DNA of 52,098 nucleotides, taken from Alphaproteobacteria bacterium. GTDB taxonomy: Bacteria; Pseudomonadota; Alphaproteobacteria; UBA9655. The stretch is taken from contig JAIESK010000090.1 of NCBI GenBank assembly GCA_019746105.1, positions 1 through 52,098 on the forward strand, in the 5' to 3' direction. How positions within the stretch are numbered: the stretch's first letter is position 1; the number at the start of each line of letters is the position of its first letter. The notes beneath the pieces were generated by a model, which did not search any database, was not told the origin of the DNA, and saw nothing but the letters and a program-made list of their open reading frames with translations. The position numbers and the translations under genes were made by a program. Of this stretch, positions 1 to 10,000 are shown in pieces.

Positions 1-220
1 TGCAATTATTTTATCAAAATCTACTCGATTCCTCTAGGATTTTCCTCGTGTCCAGAACTTTTTAACGGGCGACTATTATAAAAACTTCTATGTTCTCGGC
101 AGAAAATAGCCGCTTTCCAAATCAGCTTACTTTCCGGCAAGCAAGAGCTGAATTCATCAGCTCTTGCTCATTCCAAAAACGATTAAGCCCTCCTACTCTG
201 GGATATTTGGAGCAGAGGCC

Positions 221-1528
221 CTACGACTGACTACTAGAGGGTCCAGAGGGTGAAGAGGAGGAAGCGCTAGAGGATCCGGATTCAAGGAAAGCCAAAAATT
301 CATGGAGAGTCATTCCTGCTTGGTAAGCTTTCTCAAGACCATCATACATGCATTTTTCAGTATGAATTATTTGATTAAGATATGAATGAGGAGAAGTTGT
401 AAATACGGCAAGCTTTTCAAGCATGATGGGAATTTCTGGGCGCAATGCCCCCTCTATTGTAAACAAAGGACAAAGATAAGTCTCATAAGCTCTCGCAATA
501 TTATAAACATCCTGAAAACCCTTCGTATCTTGAGGCTCATCTATACAACTCACACCATTAAATCCTGGTGTGGATTCTATGCCAATAAGAAATTCTTTAC
601 CTTCGGAATTGGTCACAATAAGAGGCCCCCCACTATCCCCATGATGCAAGAGGCCGTATACATCTCCTTCATTTTTTTTCTGAACCAAAGCATCATGAAA
701 GAGATGTGTCTCTTCTGATACTTCAATACCTGTTTCTTCACGATTACTGGGAACATATCCCGTTATTTCTGCGCTCTCATCTTCTACAAAGCAGAGTTGA
801 GAAACCGTTCGTTTTTTTCCAAATCGCTGAAAAGAATCAGACCCATAACCTGAAAAATGAGCCTTAATAAGCATACTTAGATCAGGATGAAGTTCTTCGT
901 GAAGACCTAACGGGCTAATAATGCCTTCTTGATAGAGCGAAAGTGGTTCAATTCCTTCTACAGGTGTCTTAAGTCTTACAAAGGCAAGATCCGTTCCTAC
1001 AGTACAATCTTCGTAGTCATAGAAAGGGTGCAAAATAACAGAATCAATTTCAAAAAACAGAGGAGCCTCAGAAGTCGTAGACGCCTGCAGAGCTTCATGA
1101 ACGTCAGGTTCAAAAGTTACCATCCCAGGCAAATGTATTGGGTTTCCTTTTTTTAATTTATTAATAATAGATTTTGCTTGCTTTCTAAAATCTTCTATTG
1201 GATTTCTTTTTTTTAGTTTCTTGATAAATGCCTTTATGACTCCATCCTTATTTGCCCTCTCGTTGTATACGAGTTCATCTAAGGCATCATAGATAACATG
1301 CCCAGCGGTTGCCACAACATTAGGTTTTATTAGGGATGCTGACCCTCCTGAAAGATAAAGCATTTTGCCCTCTTTATCGACAAGAGCAAAGCTTATAGAG
1401 CAAACATTTCTGGAGGCCTTGCCGCGGTGAAGAGCTTCATCATCATCTTTTTGAGACATTGGTTGAATAGCGGAGAGAGGAACAACACTTGCAAAAGAAA
1501 GCAATAAAGAAAGTAACATTTTTTTCAT
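221..1528 (-). CDS. Secreted trypsin-like (S1 family) serine protease with Ser-rich C-terminal tail
   Basis: Signal peptide from MKKMLLSLLLSFASVVPLSA; TAGHV (catalytic His), VGTDLAFVRL (Asp), GDSGGPL (Ser). Start moved to the internal Met preceding the signal peptide. Confidence 0.85.
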   Translation of the reverse strand: MKKMLLSLLLSFASVVPLSAIQPMSQKDDDEALHRGKASRNVCSISFALVDKEGKMLYLSGGSASLIKPNVVATAGHVIYDALDELVYNERANKDGVIKAFIKKLKKRNPIEDFRKQAKSIINKLKKGNPIHLPGMVTFEPDVHEALQASTTSEAPLFFEIDSVILHPFYDYEDCTVGTDLAFVRLKTPVEGIEPLSLYQEGIISPLGLHEELHPDLSMLIKAHFSGYGSDSFQRFGKKRTVSQLCFVEDESAEITGYVPSNREETGIEVSEETHLFHDALVQKKNEGDVYGLLHHGDSGGPLIVTNSEGKEFLIGIESTPGFNGVSCIDEPQDTKGFQDVYNIARAYETYLCPLFTIEGALRPEIPIMLEKLAVFTTSPHSYLNQIIHTEKCMYDGLEKAYQAGMTLHEFLAFLESGSSSASSSSPSGPSSSQS

Positions 1529-1684
1529 ATAAAACTCCAATTTTTTAAAAATATTAAACGCTGTTTATTACATAGAACATAAATCTGTCAATCCACCAAT
1601 ATTAAATTATAATTTATTATTACGCTTTCAAATATTATTCCGAAAATAAAACAAGCCCAAATTTTAGTTTCCGCGTGATACCAC

Positions 1685-3055
1685 TTAAGCTTTTTCTAGT
1701 GCTTTAGGTTTCGATGGGGAAGATGGCTCTTCTTTTGAGGCTTCTTTTTTAGCTTCAGCCTTTATCCGTTCAACCTTTTCTTTAAAAGCCTTATATTCTT
1801 GCAAAGCCTTCCCAAGCAATTTCGTTTTAGGCAATTGTGTAACCTTGGTCGGATTGACGTGCTTCCCATTTTGAATCAATTCAAAGTGAAGATGAGGTCC
1901 CGTTGCCGTTCCCGTCGCCCCCACGTAACCAATGACTTTACCTTGATGAACTTTAGCGCCCTTTTTCATCCCTTTTGCGAAGCGACTCAGGTGAGCATAG
2001 GCCGTTTTTGTACTGCCATTGTGGCGAATACAGATGTAATTTCCATAGCCTGAGAAAGGTCCACAACGCTCAACGATACCATCGCCTGCAGCCATAATAG
2101 GCGTCCCTTTTGGCGCTCCAAAATCTACACCTGTATGCATTTTCGTATATCCTTTAATGGGGTGTTTGCGATTTCCAAATCCGGAATTAATGCGCGCTCC
2201 ATCAATAGGTGTTTTTAAAAGAGCCTTTTGAACAGCTTCTCCAAGGGGTGTATAAAATCCAGGTACACTCCCCGCAGGTTGAAAACGATAGATTTCATAA
2301 GGCTTATTATCTATCACAAGGGTCGCTGCCAAAAGCTCTCCAGGCCTTTCGTTGCCTGATTCTTCATCTTTATAAGTATCATACAAAAGAGAAAAAGTCG
2401 TGCCAGGCTGAATATCTCGCTGGAAATCAACGTCAAAGCTAAAAGCTTTAATCATATCATAGAGCATTTTTGGAGACGCCCCCGCCCGCAAAGCATCAGC
2501 GTAAAGGCTTATTTTAATATCTCCTTCAATCGCTACATAAGTGTGCTTGAGCTTCTTTTTATATTTTGTTGCTTGAAAAAAGCCTTCCCCTGTGCGCACC
2601 AACTCTACATCGTTTTCAAAGTCTGCCCGCAGACGAATAAACTTGAGATCATATCCCTCTCCCTCTTTTTGATCATCATAAACAACATAAATTTCTTGTC
2701 CGACTTTTAAGTCTTTTGGATTATACACAGACGAAAGCGCATCTATAGCCTCATGAACCTGATTTATAGAGATGCCCAAACGGTTTAGAATACTAGCAAG
2801 AGTATCGCCAGCCGTAATGGTGAGGGTTTCATCATAGGGCCCTTCTTCTACTTCTTCAACGGTTTCTGTTTGGTTTACCTTGCTTTGAGGAGACGGAAGA
2901 ACCTCATTTTCCGGGCGAGGCGAGTCTCCGGTAGATAAGTACAATACAAGACCATAAGCGGCTGCAAGGCATAAAAAAATAGTGATGTATCTTGCCAGTT
3001 TCTGCCGCATTGATCCTAAAAAATTGTTTGAGATTTGTGGATAACTTTGCGTCAT
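1685..3055 (-). CDS. M23 family metallopeptidase with LysM-like domain (peptidoglycan endopeptidase)
   Basis: HTGVDFGAPKGTPI, AHLSRFAKGMKKGAKVHQGKVIGYVGATGTATGPHLHFE motifs; ITAGDTLASILNRLGI LysM-like segment; N-terminal TM. Confidence 0.9.
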   Translation of the reverse strand: MTQSYPQISNNFLGSMRQKLARYITIFLCLAAAYGLVLYLSTGDSPRPENEVLPSPQSKVNQTETVEEVEEGPYDETLTITAGDTLASILNRLGISINQVHEAIDALSSVYNPKDLKVGQEIYVVYDDQKEGEGYDLKFIRLRADFENDVELVRTGEGFFQATKYKKKLKHTYVAIEGDIKISLYADALRAGASPKMLYDMIKAFSFDVDFQRDIQPGTTFSLLYDTYKDEESGNERPGELLAATLVIDNKPYEIYRFQPAGSVPGFYTPLGEAVQKALLKTPIDGARINSGFGNRKHPIKGYTKMHTGVDFGAPKGTPIMAAGDGIVERCGPFSGYGNYICIRHNGSTKTAYAHLSRFAKGMKKGAKVHQGKVIGYVGATGTATGPHLHFELIQNGKHVNPTKVTQLPKTKLLGKALQEYKAFKEKVERIKAEAKKEASKEEPSSPSKPKALEKA

Positions 3056-3134
3056 TAAGGAGCAAAGTCAAGCTCTTTATTGCTTTTTTTATGGGTTTAT
3101 GCATGTGGCAGATTTCTCTGTCCCTCATACACTT

Positions 3135-3207
3135 GACGCCCCGCGACTTGATCGCGGGGTCCAAGGAAACCGTTACAATGGATCCCGCGGTTAAACCGCG
3201 GGACGTC
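3135..3207. repeat. Paired-hairpin intergenic repeat, family 2 (REPIN-like)
   Basis: CCCCGCG-acttgat-CGCGGGG followed by CCCGCGG-ttaaa-CCGCGGG, with gacg.../...cgtc outer ends. Confidence 0.7.
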
Positions 3208-3217
3208 ACTAGTTGTC

Positions 3218-3682
3218 TTAGTTCCCTACAATTTGCCAGGAACCATCAGGTTGACGGCAAGCTGTACCATAAGCTTGTTGCGTTCTTCCACCGATATTTA
3301 CCGTTTGATTAAACTCACGACAGTAACGCCCATTATTTTCATAGGTCCGGGTTGGAGTAATAGAACCAGAGTTTCCACTGTCAGGATTTCTCCATTGGGA
3401 AGTTTTCCCAACAGGGCTGCTCTCAAGAGCCCCTTGATAGGTACGCTCAGCTCGTTCTTTATCCGCCTTATCAAGTTGGCCACCAATATAACCACCGGCA
3501 AGAGCACCTGCAACAGCTCCAACCGCTGTCGCAACTGTATTGCCACGACCACTACCAATGGTAGAGCCAGCCCAAGCTCCTAAAGCGCCACCGCCTACAG
3601 TTCCAATAGCTTGTTTTGGATTTTCGCATCCCGTTGTTAAAGTAGCAACAGCGAGAGAGAGAGCAATAATTTTTGTTTTCAT
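3218..3682 (-). CDS. Glycine-zipper outer membrane lipoprotein, 17 kDa surface-antigen-like
   Basis: Lipobox-like TTGC; GTVGGGALGAWAGSTIGSG...GAVAGALAGGYIGGQLD glycine zipper; CREFNQTVNIGGRTQQAYGTACRQPDGSWQIV C-terminal domain. Confidence 0.85.
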   Translation of the reverse strand: MKTKIIALSLAVATLTTGCENPKQAIGTVGGGALGAWAGSTIGSGRGNTVATAVGAVAGALAGGYIGGQLDKADKERAERTYQGALESSPVGKTSQWRNPDSGNSGSITPTRTYENNGRYCREFNQTVNIGGRTQQAYGTACRQPDGSWQIVGN

Positions 3683-3761
3683 ATCCTAGATCCTTTTACT
3701 AACAAAATAAATCATAAATATTTATGATGAGGGAGACTATATGAAATATGTCTCTTGATCA

Positions 3762-4718
3762 ATGGGGAGAATCATGTACCTTTATGCAAAAGGGATTTCA
3801 AGATTTATGCCAAAAATAAGTCAACATGATGCAAGGATAATAAGGTTTGCCACCTATGCTTCCGTCGCAACAGCAGCTCTCCTAATTATTATTAAACTCT
3901 TTGGATGGTGGATCACTCACTCTATCAGTTTGCAAGCCTCCCTCATTGATTCTCTTCTCGATGCCTTTGCCTCCTTCATCAACATGGTAGCGGTTTATCA
4001 TGCTTTAAAACCAGCGGATAAAGAACACCGATTTGGCCATGGAAAAGCTGAATCTTTGGCAGGACTTGGCCAAGCTGTCTTTATTGGCGCCTCTTCTCTT
4101 TGGCTTTTACATGAAGCCATAGGTCGTTTTTCAAATCCTGAACCCATTGAGTCAACGGGAGTTGGTCTTTTGGTCATTGGTATTGCCATTGTTATTACTC
4201 TTTTCCTTGTCTCTTTCCAAAAATATGTGGTGAAGAAGACCGGCTCAACAGCTATCGCAGCGGATATGATCCACTATCAATCCGACCTTCTCATTAATGG
4301 CGCCGTCATCGTCTCTTTAAGCGCAGCCCAGTTCTTTGACATGGATGAAATTGATCCCTTTTTTGGTATTCTCATCGGTTCTTATATTTTTTGGAGTGCT
4401 TGGAAAATCATGCTCCAAGCTTTTAATGTCCTTATGGACCGAGAATTGGATGATAAGGAGCGCACTATTATCCTTAAGATTATCAAGACGCATCCAAAGG
4501 TTATGGAGGTAAGAGATCTCAGAACCCGTACCTCGGGTCTGCAACAATTCATCCAACTTCACCTGGTTATGAATCCTAAACTTTCCTTACATGAAGCCGA
4601 TCTCATTGCAGCCGAAGTTGAAAAGGAAGTCACTAAAGCCTTTCCTAAAAGCCAAGTGATGATTCGTCTGGTACCGGAAGAACCTCCCTCTTCCTTCCCT
4701 TCCGCCAAGAAAACCTAA
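3762..4718 (+). CDS. Cation diffusion facilitator family transporter (FieF-like)
   Basis: LIDSLLDAFASFINMVAVYHALKPADKEHRFGHGKAESLAGLGQA signature; C-terminal cytoplasmic domain. Confidence 0.88.
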   Translation: MGRIMYLYAKGISRFMPKISQHDARIIRFATYASVATAALLIIIKLFGWWITHSISLQASLIDSLLDAFASFINMVAVYHALKPADKEHRFGHGKAESLAGLGQAVFIGASSLWLLHEAIGRFSNPEPIESTGVGLLVIGIAIVITLFLVSFQKYVVKKTGSTAIAADMIHYQSDLLINGAVIVSLSAAQFFDMDEIDPFFGILIGSYIFWSAWKIMLQAFNVLMDRELDDKERTIILKIIKTHPKVMEVRDLRTRTSGLQQFIQLHLVMNPKLSLHEADLIAAEVEKEVTKAFPKSQVMIRLVPEEPPSSFPSAKKT

Positions 4719-4809
4719 TTTTTTAAAATAAATTCGCAAGGTAAATATCTTCCTTTAAGTTTTTTTCTGGCGTGTTATACTTTTCCCTACACGACACAAG
4801 GGAGAAATT

Positions 4810-5451
4810 ATGGAGCGAAGACGGCGTAACCTCTGGACCATTGGAGCCATTGGGATTAGCATTTTGCTCTTTGGAATTCTGGGAATTATTCAAACACAAA
4901 AAATGTCGCGCGCAGTTGCTTTTTCAAAGGACATTCAAACGATCTCCGAAGGTCTTCCTTCCATTGGTGGACCTTTCAATCTTGTTGATCAAAATGGCAT
5001 CCTTCGTACAAATGCGGATTTTAAGGGCAAGCCCATGTTGGTTTATTTTGGGTATACCTATTGTCCAGATATCTGTCCAACAGCTCTTTATCATATGACG
5101 AATGCTTTAAACCAATTAGGAGGCAACCTGAAAATTCAGCCTCTTTTTATCACCTTTGATCCTCAGCGAGATACAGTTGACCACCTTAAGGTGTATGCTC
5201 AAAATTTTCATAAGGATTTTGTTTGGTTAACCGGCTCGAAACAACAAGTTGACGAAGTTGTGAAAGCCTATCGCGTGTATGCTGCCCGCACGGCTGAAGA
5301 CCGGGGGCAAGAAGACTACCTGATGGACCATTCTTCTTTGATTTACCTTATGGATAAAAATGGCCAGTATGTAGCGAATTTTAACCATAACACGTCACCT
5401 GAAGAAATGATAAAACAAGTCAAGCTTCTTTTTGAGACGGGGAAGCTTTAA
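4810..5451 (+). CDS. SCO1/SenC/PrrC family copper chaperone (thioredoxin-like)
   Basis: [13 protein letters not shown] metal-binding motif; [28 protein letters not shown]. Confidence 0.9.
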   Translation: MERRRRNLWTIGAIGISILLFGILGIIQTQKMSRAVAFSKDIQTISEGLPSIGGPFNLVDQNGILRTNADFKGKPMLVYFGYTYCPDICPTALYHMTNALNQLGGNLKIQPLFITFDPQRDTVDHLKVYAQNFHKDFVWLTGSKQQVDEVVKAYRVYAARTAEDRGQEDYLMDHSSLIYLMDKNGQYVANFNHNTSPEEMIKQVKLLFETGKL

Positions 5452-5463
5452 TGATGTAAATTC

Positions 5464-5573
5464 AAGATCCTGAGTCCCCCCTCGTTTTACTCGGGGTCTC
5501 AGGATGACATATTTCTCAATAAAAACAGAAGATTGTCATCCTGAGGAGCCACAACGTGGCGAACTCAGGATCC
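5464..5573. repeat. Paired-hairpin repeat, family 1 (REPIN-like)
   Basis: AGATCCTGAG...CTCAGGATGAC-spacer-GTCATCCTGAG...CTCAGGATCC; abuts the gatB stop codon. Confidence 0.8.
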
Positions 5574-7049
5574 CTACCCTAACTTTTCCTTCAAAAGCTT
5601 ATTCACCACTTCAGGGCTGGCCTTGCCTTCTGTGGCCTTCATGACTTGCCCCACGAAAAAGCCGAAAAGCTTGTCTTTCCCCGATTTATACTCTTCAACC
5701 ATCTTGGGATTTTCATCCAGGATTTTATCCACGATAGAAAGAATCGCGCCCTCATCGGAGACTTGCTTCAAGCCGTGCTCTTCAATCAAGGAAGCAGCGT
5801 CCTTACCTGTCTCCCACATGCGCACAAAGACATCCTTGGCAATCTTACCAGAAATCACACCTTCCACAATTTGATCAACGAGCCCTGCAAGATGAGTTTC
5901 AGAAATGGGACAGGTGTCTAATGTCTTATCTTCGCGATTCAAGGCACCAAACAGATCACCAATTAACCAATTGGCCAAAAGCTTCACGGCCTTGGAATCA
6001 GAAGACTTTAAGGCTTTGACGGCCGCTTCAAAATAGGTGGCTGTTTCTGTCTCTGCCACAATGATAGAAGCATCATAGGCAGGTAGCTCATAGTCTTTCA
6101 TCAGACGCGCCTTTTTTGCATCCGGCAGCTCAGGCATGGTTTTGCGAATTTCCTCAACCCATGCCGCATCTAAAACTAAGGGTGGCAAGTCAGGATCGGG
6201 AAAATAGCGATAATCATGAGCATGCTCCTTAGAGCGCATAGGACGCGTTGTCCCTTTGGCGGAATCAAACAAGCGGGTTTCCTGAAGAATTTCGCCCCCC
6301 TCCTCAAGAATGGCGACTTGGCGCTCAGCTTCATAATCAATGGCTTGGGCCAAGAATTTAATGGAATTCACATTCTTAATTTCCGCCCGCGTCCCCAAAG
6401 GACTGCCTGGCTTGCGCACAGACACATTCACATCCACTCGCATGCTCCCTTGATCCATATTGCCATCACAAGTGCCAAGACAACGCACAATAGAGCGCAG
6501 CTTACGCACATAGGCAGCAGCTTCTTCAGAACTGCGTATATCTGGCTCGGAGACAATTTCCATCAAAGCCACACCACAACGGTTCAAATCGATATAAGAT
6601 TTCTCAGGATGTTGGTCATGGATACTCTTGCCCGCATCCTGCTCTAGGTGAAGACGCGTAATACCAATGCGCCGGGTTGTCCCATCTTCAAGTTCAATGT
6701 CCAAATGCCCCTTTCCGACAATAGGGCGATCATTTTGGGAAATCTGGTAACCAGAGGGAAGATCCGCATAGAAATAATTCTTTCGATCAAAGACGGAGGT
6801 AAGATTAATTTCCGCATTAATTCCTAAACCCGTTCGGACCGCTTCCTCAACACAAACCTTGTTAATGACCGGTAGCATGCCAGGCATGGCCGCATCCACA
6901 AAAGAAACTTGCGTGTTGGGCTCAGCGCCAAAGGTCGTGGCTGCTCCTGAAAAAAGTTTGGACTGGGAGATAACCTGCGCATGCACCTCAAGACCAATAA
7001 CAAGTTCCCACGGGCCCGTTGTGCCCTCATAAAAATAACGATTCGTCAT
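5574..7049 (-). CDS. gatB: Asp-tRNA(Asn)/Glu-tRNA(Gln) amidotransferase subunit B
   Basis: [44 protein letters not shown]. Confidence 0.97.
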   Translation of the reverse strand: MTNRYFYEGTTGPWELVIGLEVHAQVISQSKLFSGAATTFGAEPNTQVSFVDAAMPGMLPVINKVCVEEAVRTGLGINAEINLTSVFDRKNYFYADLPSGYQISQNDRPIVGKGHLDIELEDGTTRRIGITRLHLEQDAGKSIHDQHPEKSYIDLNRCGVALMEIVSEPDIRSSEEAAAYVRKLRSIVRCLGTCDGNMDQGSMRVDVNVSVRKPGSPLGTRAEIKNVNSIKFLAQAIDYEAERQVAILEEGGEILQETRLFDSAKGTTRPMRSKEHAHDYRYFPDPDLPPLVLDAAWVEEIRKTMPELPDAKKARLMKDYELPAYDASIIVAETETATYFEAAVKALKSSDSKAVKLLANWLIGDLFGALNREDKTLDTCPISETHLAGLVDQIVEGVISGKIAKDVFVRMWETGKDAASLIEEHGLKQVSDEGAILSIVDKILDENPKMVEEYKSGKDKLFGFFVGQVMKATEGKASPEVVNKLLKEKLG

Positions 7050-8548
7050 GATGCGTATCCTCTCAAAAAGGATTTAAACTGGGCGGCTTCTTCAAGAGCC
7101 CGCGCTGTACGGAAAAGAACGTTTTCATCAAAGGCTGGGCCAATCAACTGTAACCCTAAAGGGAGACCTTCCTTTGAAAAACCAGCAGGCACGGAGATAG
7201 CTGGAAGACCCGCAAGGTTCGCAGGCACCGTCAACACATCATTGAGATACATCACAACCGGATCCGTTGGCTTTTCATCCAAAGCAAAGGCTGCCGATGG
7301 TGTTGTTGGCGTTAAGATCACATCTACCTTTTGATAGGCCAACTCAAAGTCTTGCGTGACAAGGCGTCGCACTTTTTGCGCCTTCAAATAATAGGCATCG
7401 TAATAGCCGGCCGAAAGCACATAGGTGCCAATCATAATGCGCCGCTGAACCTCAACCCCAAAACCTTCACTGCGCGTGTTTTCATAAAGCTCATCCAACG
7501 TTTTTCCTGGCACCCGCAAGCCATAACGTACCCCATCATAACGGGCAAGGTTGGAGGAAGCTTCCGCAGGGGCCAACACATAATAGGTGGGAAGGCTGTA
7601 TTTGGTATGGGGCAGGCTGATGTCGACAAGCTCAGCTCCAGCCTCAACCAACCATTTTTTGCCCTGCTCCCACAGATTCAAAATGTCTTCAGGCATGTCG
7701 TCAAGATGATACTCTTTTGGAATGCCTACCTTGAGGCCCTTCACCCCCAATTCAAGTGCTTTGGCAAAATCGGGCACCTCAACATGCGCCGATGTCGCAT
7801 CCTTTGGATCATGGCCTGCCATGGCTTTGAGCATCAGAGCAGAGTCTCGCACATCCCGGGTGATGGTACCCGCTTGATCAAGGGAAGAGGCAAAGGCCAC
7901 CGTCCCCCAACGGGAACAGCGCCCGTAAGTGGGTTTCAATCCCACAAGACCAGTGAAGGCTGCGGGCTGACGAATAGAGCCACCTGTATCCGTTGCCGTA
8001 CCGGCCACCGCAAGGCCGCCAGCTACAGCCGCTGCCGTTCCTCCCGAAGATCCCCCGGGAGTTAAGTCTTTTCCATCGGCGCGCTTCCAAGGACTAATCA
8101 CATTGCCAAAGTAACTGGTGATATTGGCAGAACCCATGGCGAATTCATCCAGGTTGGTTTTACCAAGGGTAATCGTTCCTGCCTTTTTCAGATTGTCACT
8201 GATGGTAGATTCATAAGGAGGAATAAAGCCTTCTAGGATATGAGAAGCCGCTGTCGTTTGAATTCCCTTAGTACAAAAAAGATCTTTCATGGCCAGTGGA
8301 ATTCCTTCAAGGGGTCTGCCCTCACCCTTTGCAAGGCGAGCGTCACACTCTTTTGCTTCCTCCAGAGCTTGCTCCGGAGTCTCGAGGATATAGGCATTTA
8401 AATGACGATGCTCTTCCATAGAATCGAGATACGCTTTTGTCAGCTCAACAGCAGAAAATTTCTTATCCTCAAGACCGCGTCTTGCCTCAGCAAGAGTTAA
8501 GTGGATCAGATCATTCTTAAGAGAGGGTTTTATAGCTAATTTTGTCAT
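7046..8548 (-). CDS. gatA: Asp-tRNA(Asn)/Glu-tRNA(Gln) amidotransferase subunit A
   Basis: Amidase signature [47 protein letters not shown]. Confidence 0.97.
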   Translation of the reverse strand: MTKLAIKPSLKNDLIHLTLAEARRGLEDKKFSAVELTKAYLDSMEEHRHLNAYILETPEQALEEAKECDARLAKGEGRPLEGIPLAMKDLFCTKGIQTTAASHILEGFIPPYESTISDNLKKAGTITLGKTNLDEFAMGSANITSYFGNVISPWKRADGKDLTPGGSSGGTAAAVAGGLAVAGTATDTGGSIRQPAAFTGLVGLKPTYGRCSRWGTVAFASSLDQAGTITRDVRDSALMLKAMAGHDPKDATSAHVEVPDFAKALELGVKGLKVGIPKEYHLDDMPEDILNLWEQGKKWLVEAGAELVDISLPHTKYSLPTYYVLAPAEASSNLARYDGVRYGLRVPGKTLDELYENTRSEGFGVEVQRRIMIGTYVLSAGYYDAYYLKAQKVRRLVTQDFELAYQKVDVILTPTTPSAAFALDEKPTDPVVMYLNDVLTVPANLAGLPAISVPAGFSKEGLPLGLQLIGPAFDENVLFRTARALEEAAQFKSFLRGYAS

Positions 8549-8553
8549 TTTGA

Positions 8554-8847
8554 TTATTCCACAACTTTTGGGACAACGAACATATTACAAGCAACTTCGG
8601 GGGCATTTTGAAGAATGTCTTGCACCTTGTCTCCATCAGTCACCTTATCCTCACGCATAGGCATAATGGGCATGTTCACACCGGCGATAGCTTCCACATT
8701 TCCCGTTTCAACCTCATTTAATTGATCAATAAAATGGAGGATGCGATTGAGGTCTTCTTGCATAGGCTTTATGCGCTCTTCACTTAATTTAAGACGTGCA
8801 AGACGAGCAATTCGTTTGACCGTATCCTGATCCAATGACATAGTCAT
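8554..8847 (-). CDS. gatC: Asp-tRNA(Asn)/Glu-tRNA(Gln) amidotransferase subunit C
   Basis: Small GatC-type protein directly upstream of gat[26 protein letters not shown]. Confidence 0.93.
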   Translation of the reverse strand: MTMSLDQDTVKRIARLARLKLSEERIKPMQEDLNRILHFIDQLNEVETGNVEAIAGVNMPIMPMREDKVTDGDKVQDILQNAPEVACNMFVVPKVVE

Positions 8848-8915
8848 CTCCTAATAAAATTGTTTGCACCTAGTATTAATAGGTTTTTACGGAAAGGTTA
8901 AGGGGAAAAATCATT

Positions 8916-9677
8916 GTGATTGAAGATCCTGTTCTTTTATGGTCCCTTGTAGGAACGGCTGCAGGTATTATTTTAGGCATTGCTGGCACCGGTGGGGGCG
9001 TTATTGCTATCCCCATTTTGATGGCCTTCGGCGGCTATGATATTAAGGAAGCTTCCGCTTACAGCCTACTCGCCTTGACCGTAGGAGCCACCATTTCTTG
9101 GTTTTTCCAACGTAAGAATACTCTTTATCCTGTTGTGATAGTTTTAATTATTTGCGCCAGTATCCTTGCCTTTATTTCAGCTCCCCTGAAAGCCATTTCC
9201 CCTTACTGGGTTGTGAACGTTCTTTTAAACCTCACTTGTCTCTTTAGCCTTTATAGCCTCTGGATTTTGCGAAAACCGGAAGACCCCGGTGAAGTTCGGC
9301 CCATGATTTTTCGCCTTAAAACTGCCTCTATTGGAGGCGCTATTACCGGTTTCCTCAGCACCATGACGGGCCTGGGAGGCGGAGTTGTGATTATTCCTTG
9401 GCTGACAGGCATCACGCGACTTGTCTTTGATCAAGCCATGGCCTGTAGTCTTTTAACCATTGCAGTCACAGCCCCTCTTTCCGCGTGGCGGCAGGGTAAC
9501 ATCAACATCAGTACTGGGGCTTGGATAAGTCTTATCATAACCCTTGTTATTACCTCCTTTATCGTTAAAAAATTGACGTCTTCCGTTTCTCATCTTCAAA
9601 TGATCCTTGTCCGAAAGCTGACCTTGACAGTGGTCATTATTATTTCAATGATGCGGACGTTAGCTACACTTTTTTAG
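8916..9677 (+). CDS. TauE/SafE family sulfite exporter-like membrane protein
   Basis: GTAAGIILGIAGTGGGVIAIPIL and repeat SIGGAITGFLSTMTGLGGGVVIIPWL; GTG start. Confidence 0.85.
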   Translation: MIEDPVLLWSLVGTAAGIILGIAGTGGGVIAIPILMAFGGYDIKEASAYSLLALTVGATISWFFQRKNTLYPVVIVLIICASILAFISAPLKAISPYWVVNVLLNLTCLFSLYSLWILRKPEDPGEVRPMIFRLKTASIGGAITGFLSTMTGLGGGVVIIPWLTGITRLVFDQAMACSLLTIAVTAPLSAWRQGNINISTGAWISLIITLVITSFIVKKLTSSVSHLQMILVRKLTLTVVIIISMMRTLATLF

Positions 9678-9684
9678 AGGACAC

Positions 9685-9996
9685 ATGCAAGAAATAACCC
9701 CCCAGGAAACTTATGAACATAAAGACCGATTTGTTCTCGTTGATGTGCGGGAACCCTATGAACTTGCAGGACCGGAAGGAAAAATTGAAGGAGCCCTTTT
9801 GGCAACCTTGGGTCATGAACTGATTGCCTTTTTAGAAACGGCTGATTCTTCTAAGGAATATGTTTTTATTTGCAGACGTGGCCACCGCTCAGCCCAAGCT
9901 TGTGACTTGGCACTCAGCACCTACGGTTTTGAAAAAATTTATAATATGCAAGGAGGCATGATGGCGTGGAATGAAATGCTTCGCCACATGAAATGA
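9685..9996 (+). CDS. Rhodanese-like domain protein
   Basis: VLVDVREPYELAGPEGKIEGALLATL; active-site loop VFICRRGHRSAQA. Confidence 0.88.
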   Translation: MQEITPQETYEHKDRFVLVDVREPYELAGPEGKIEGALLATLGHELIAFLETADSSKEYVFICRRGHRSAQACDLALSTYGFEKIYNMQGGMMAWNEMLRHMK

Positions 9997-10000
9997 GAAA

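Noticed and set aside
6216-8065. Overlapping forward ORFs (6216-6647, 7331-8065) opposite gatB/gatA
   Set aside because: Antisense to highly conserved gatB/gatA with no recognisable domain; codon-structure shadow ORFs.
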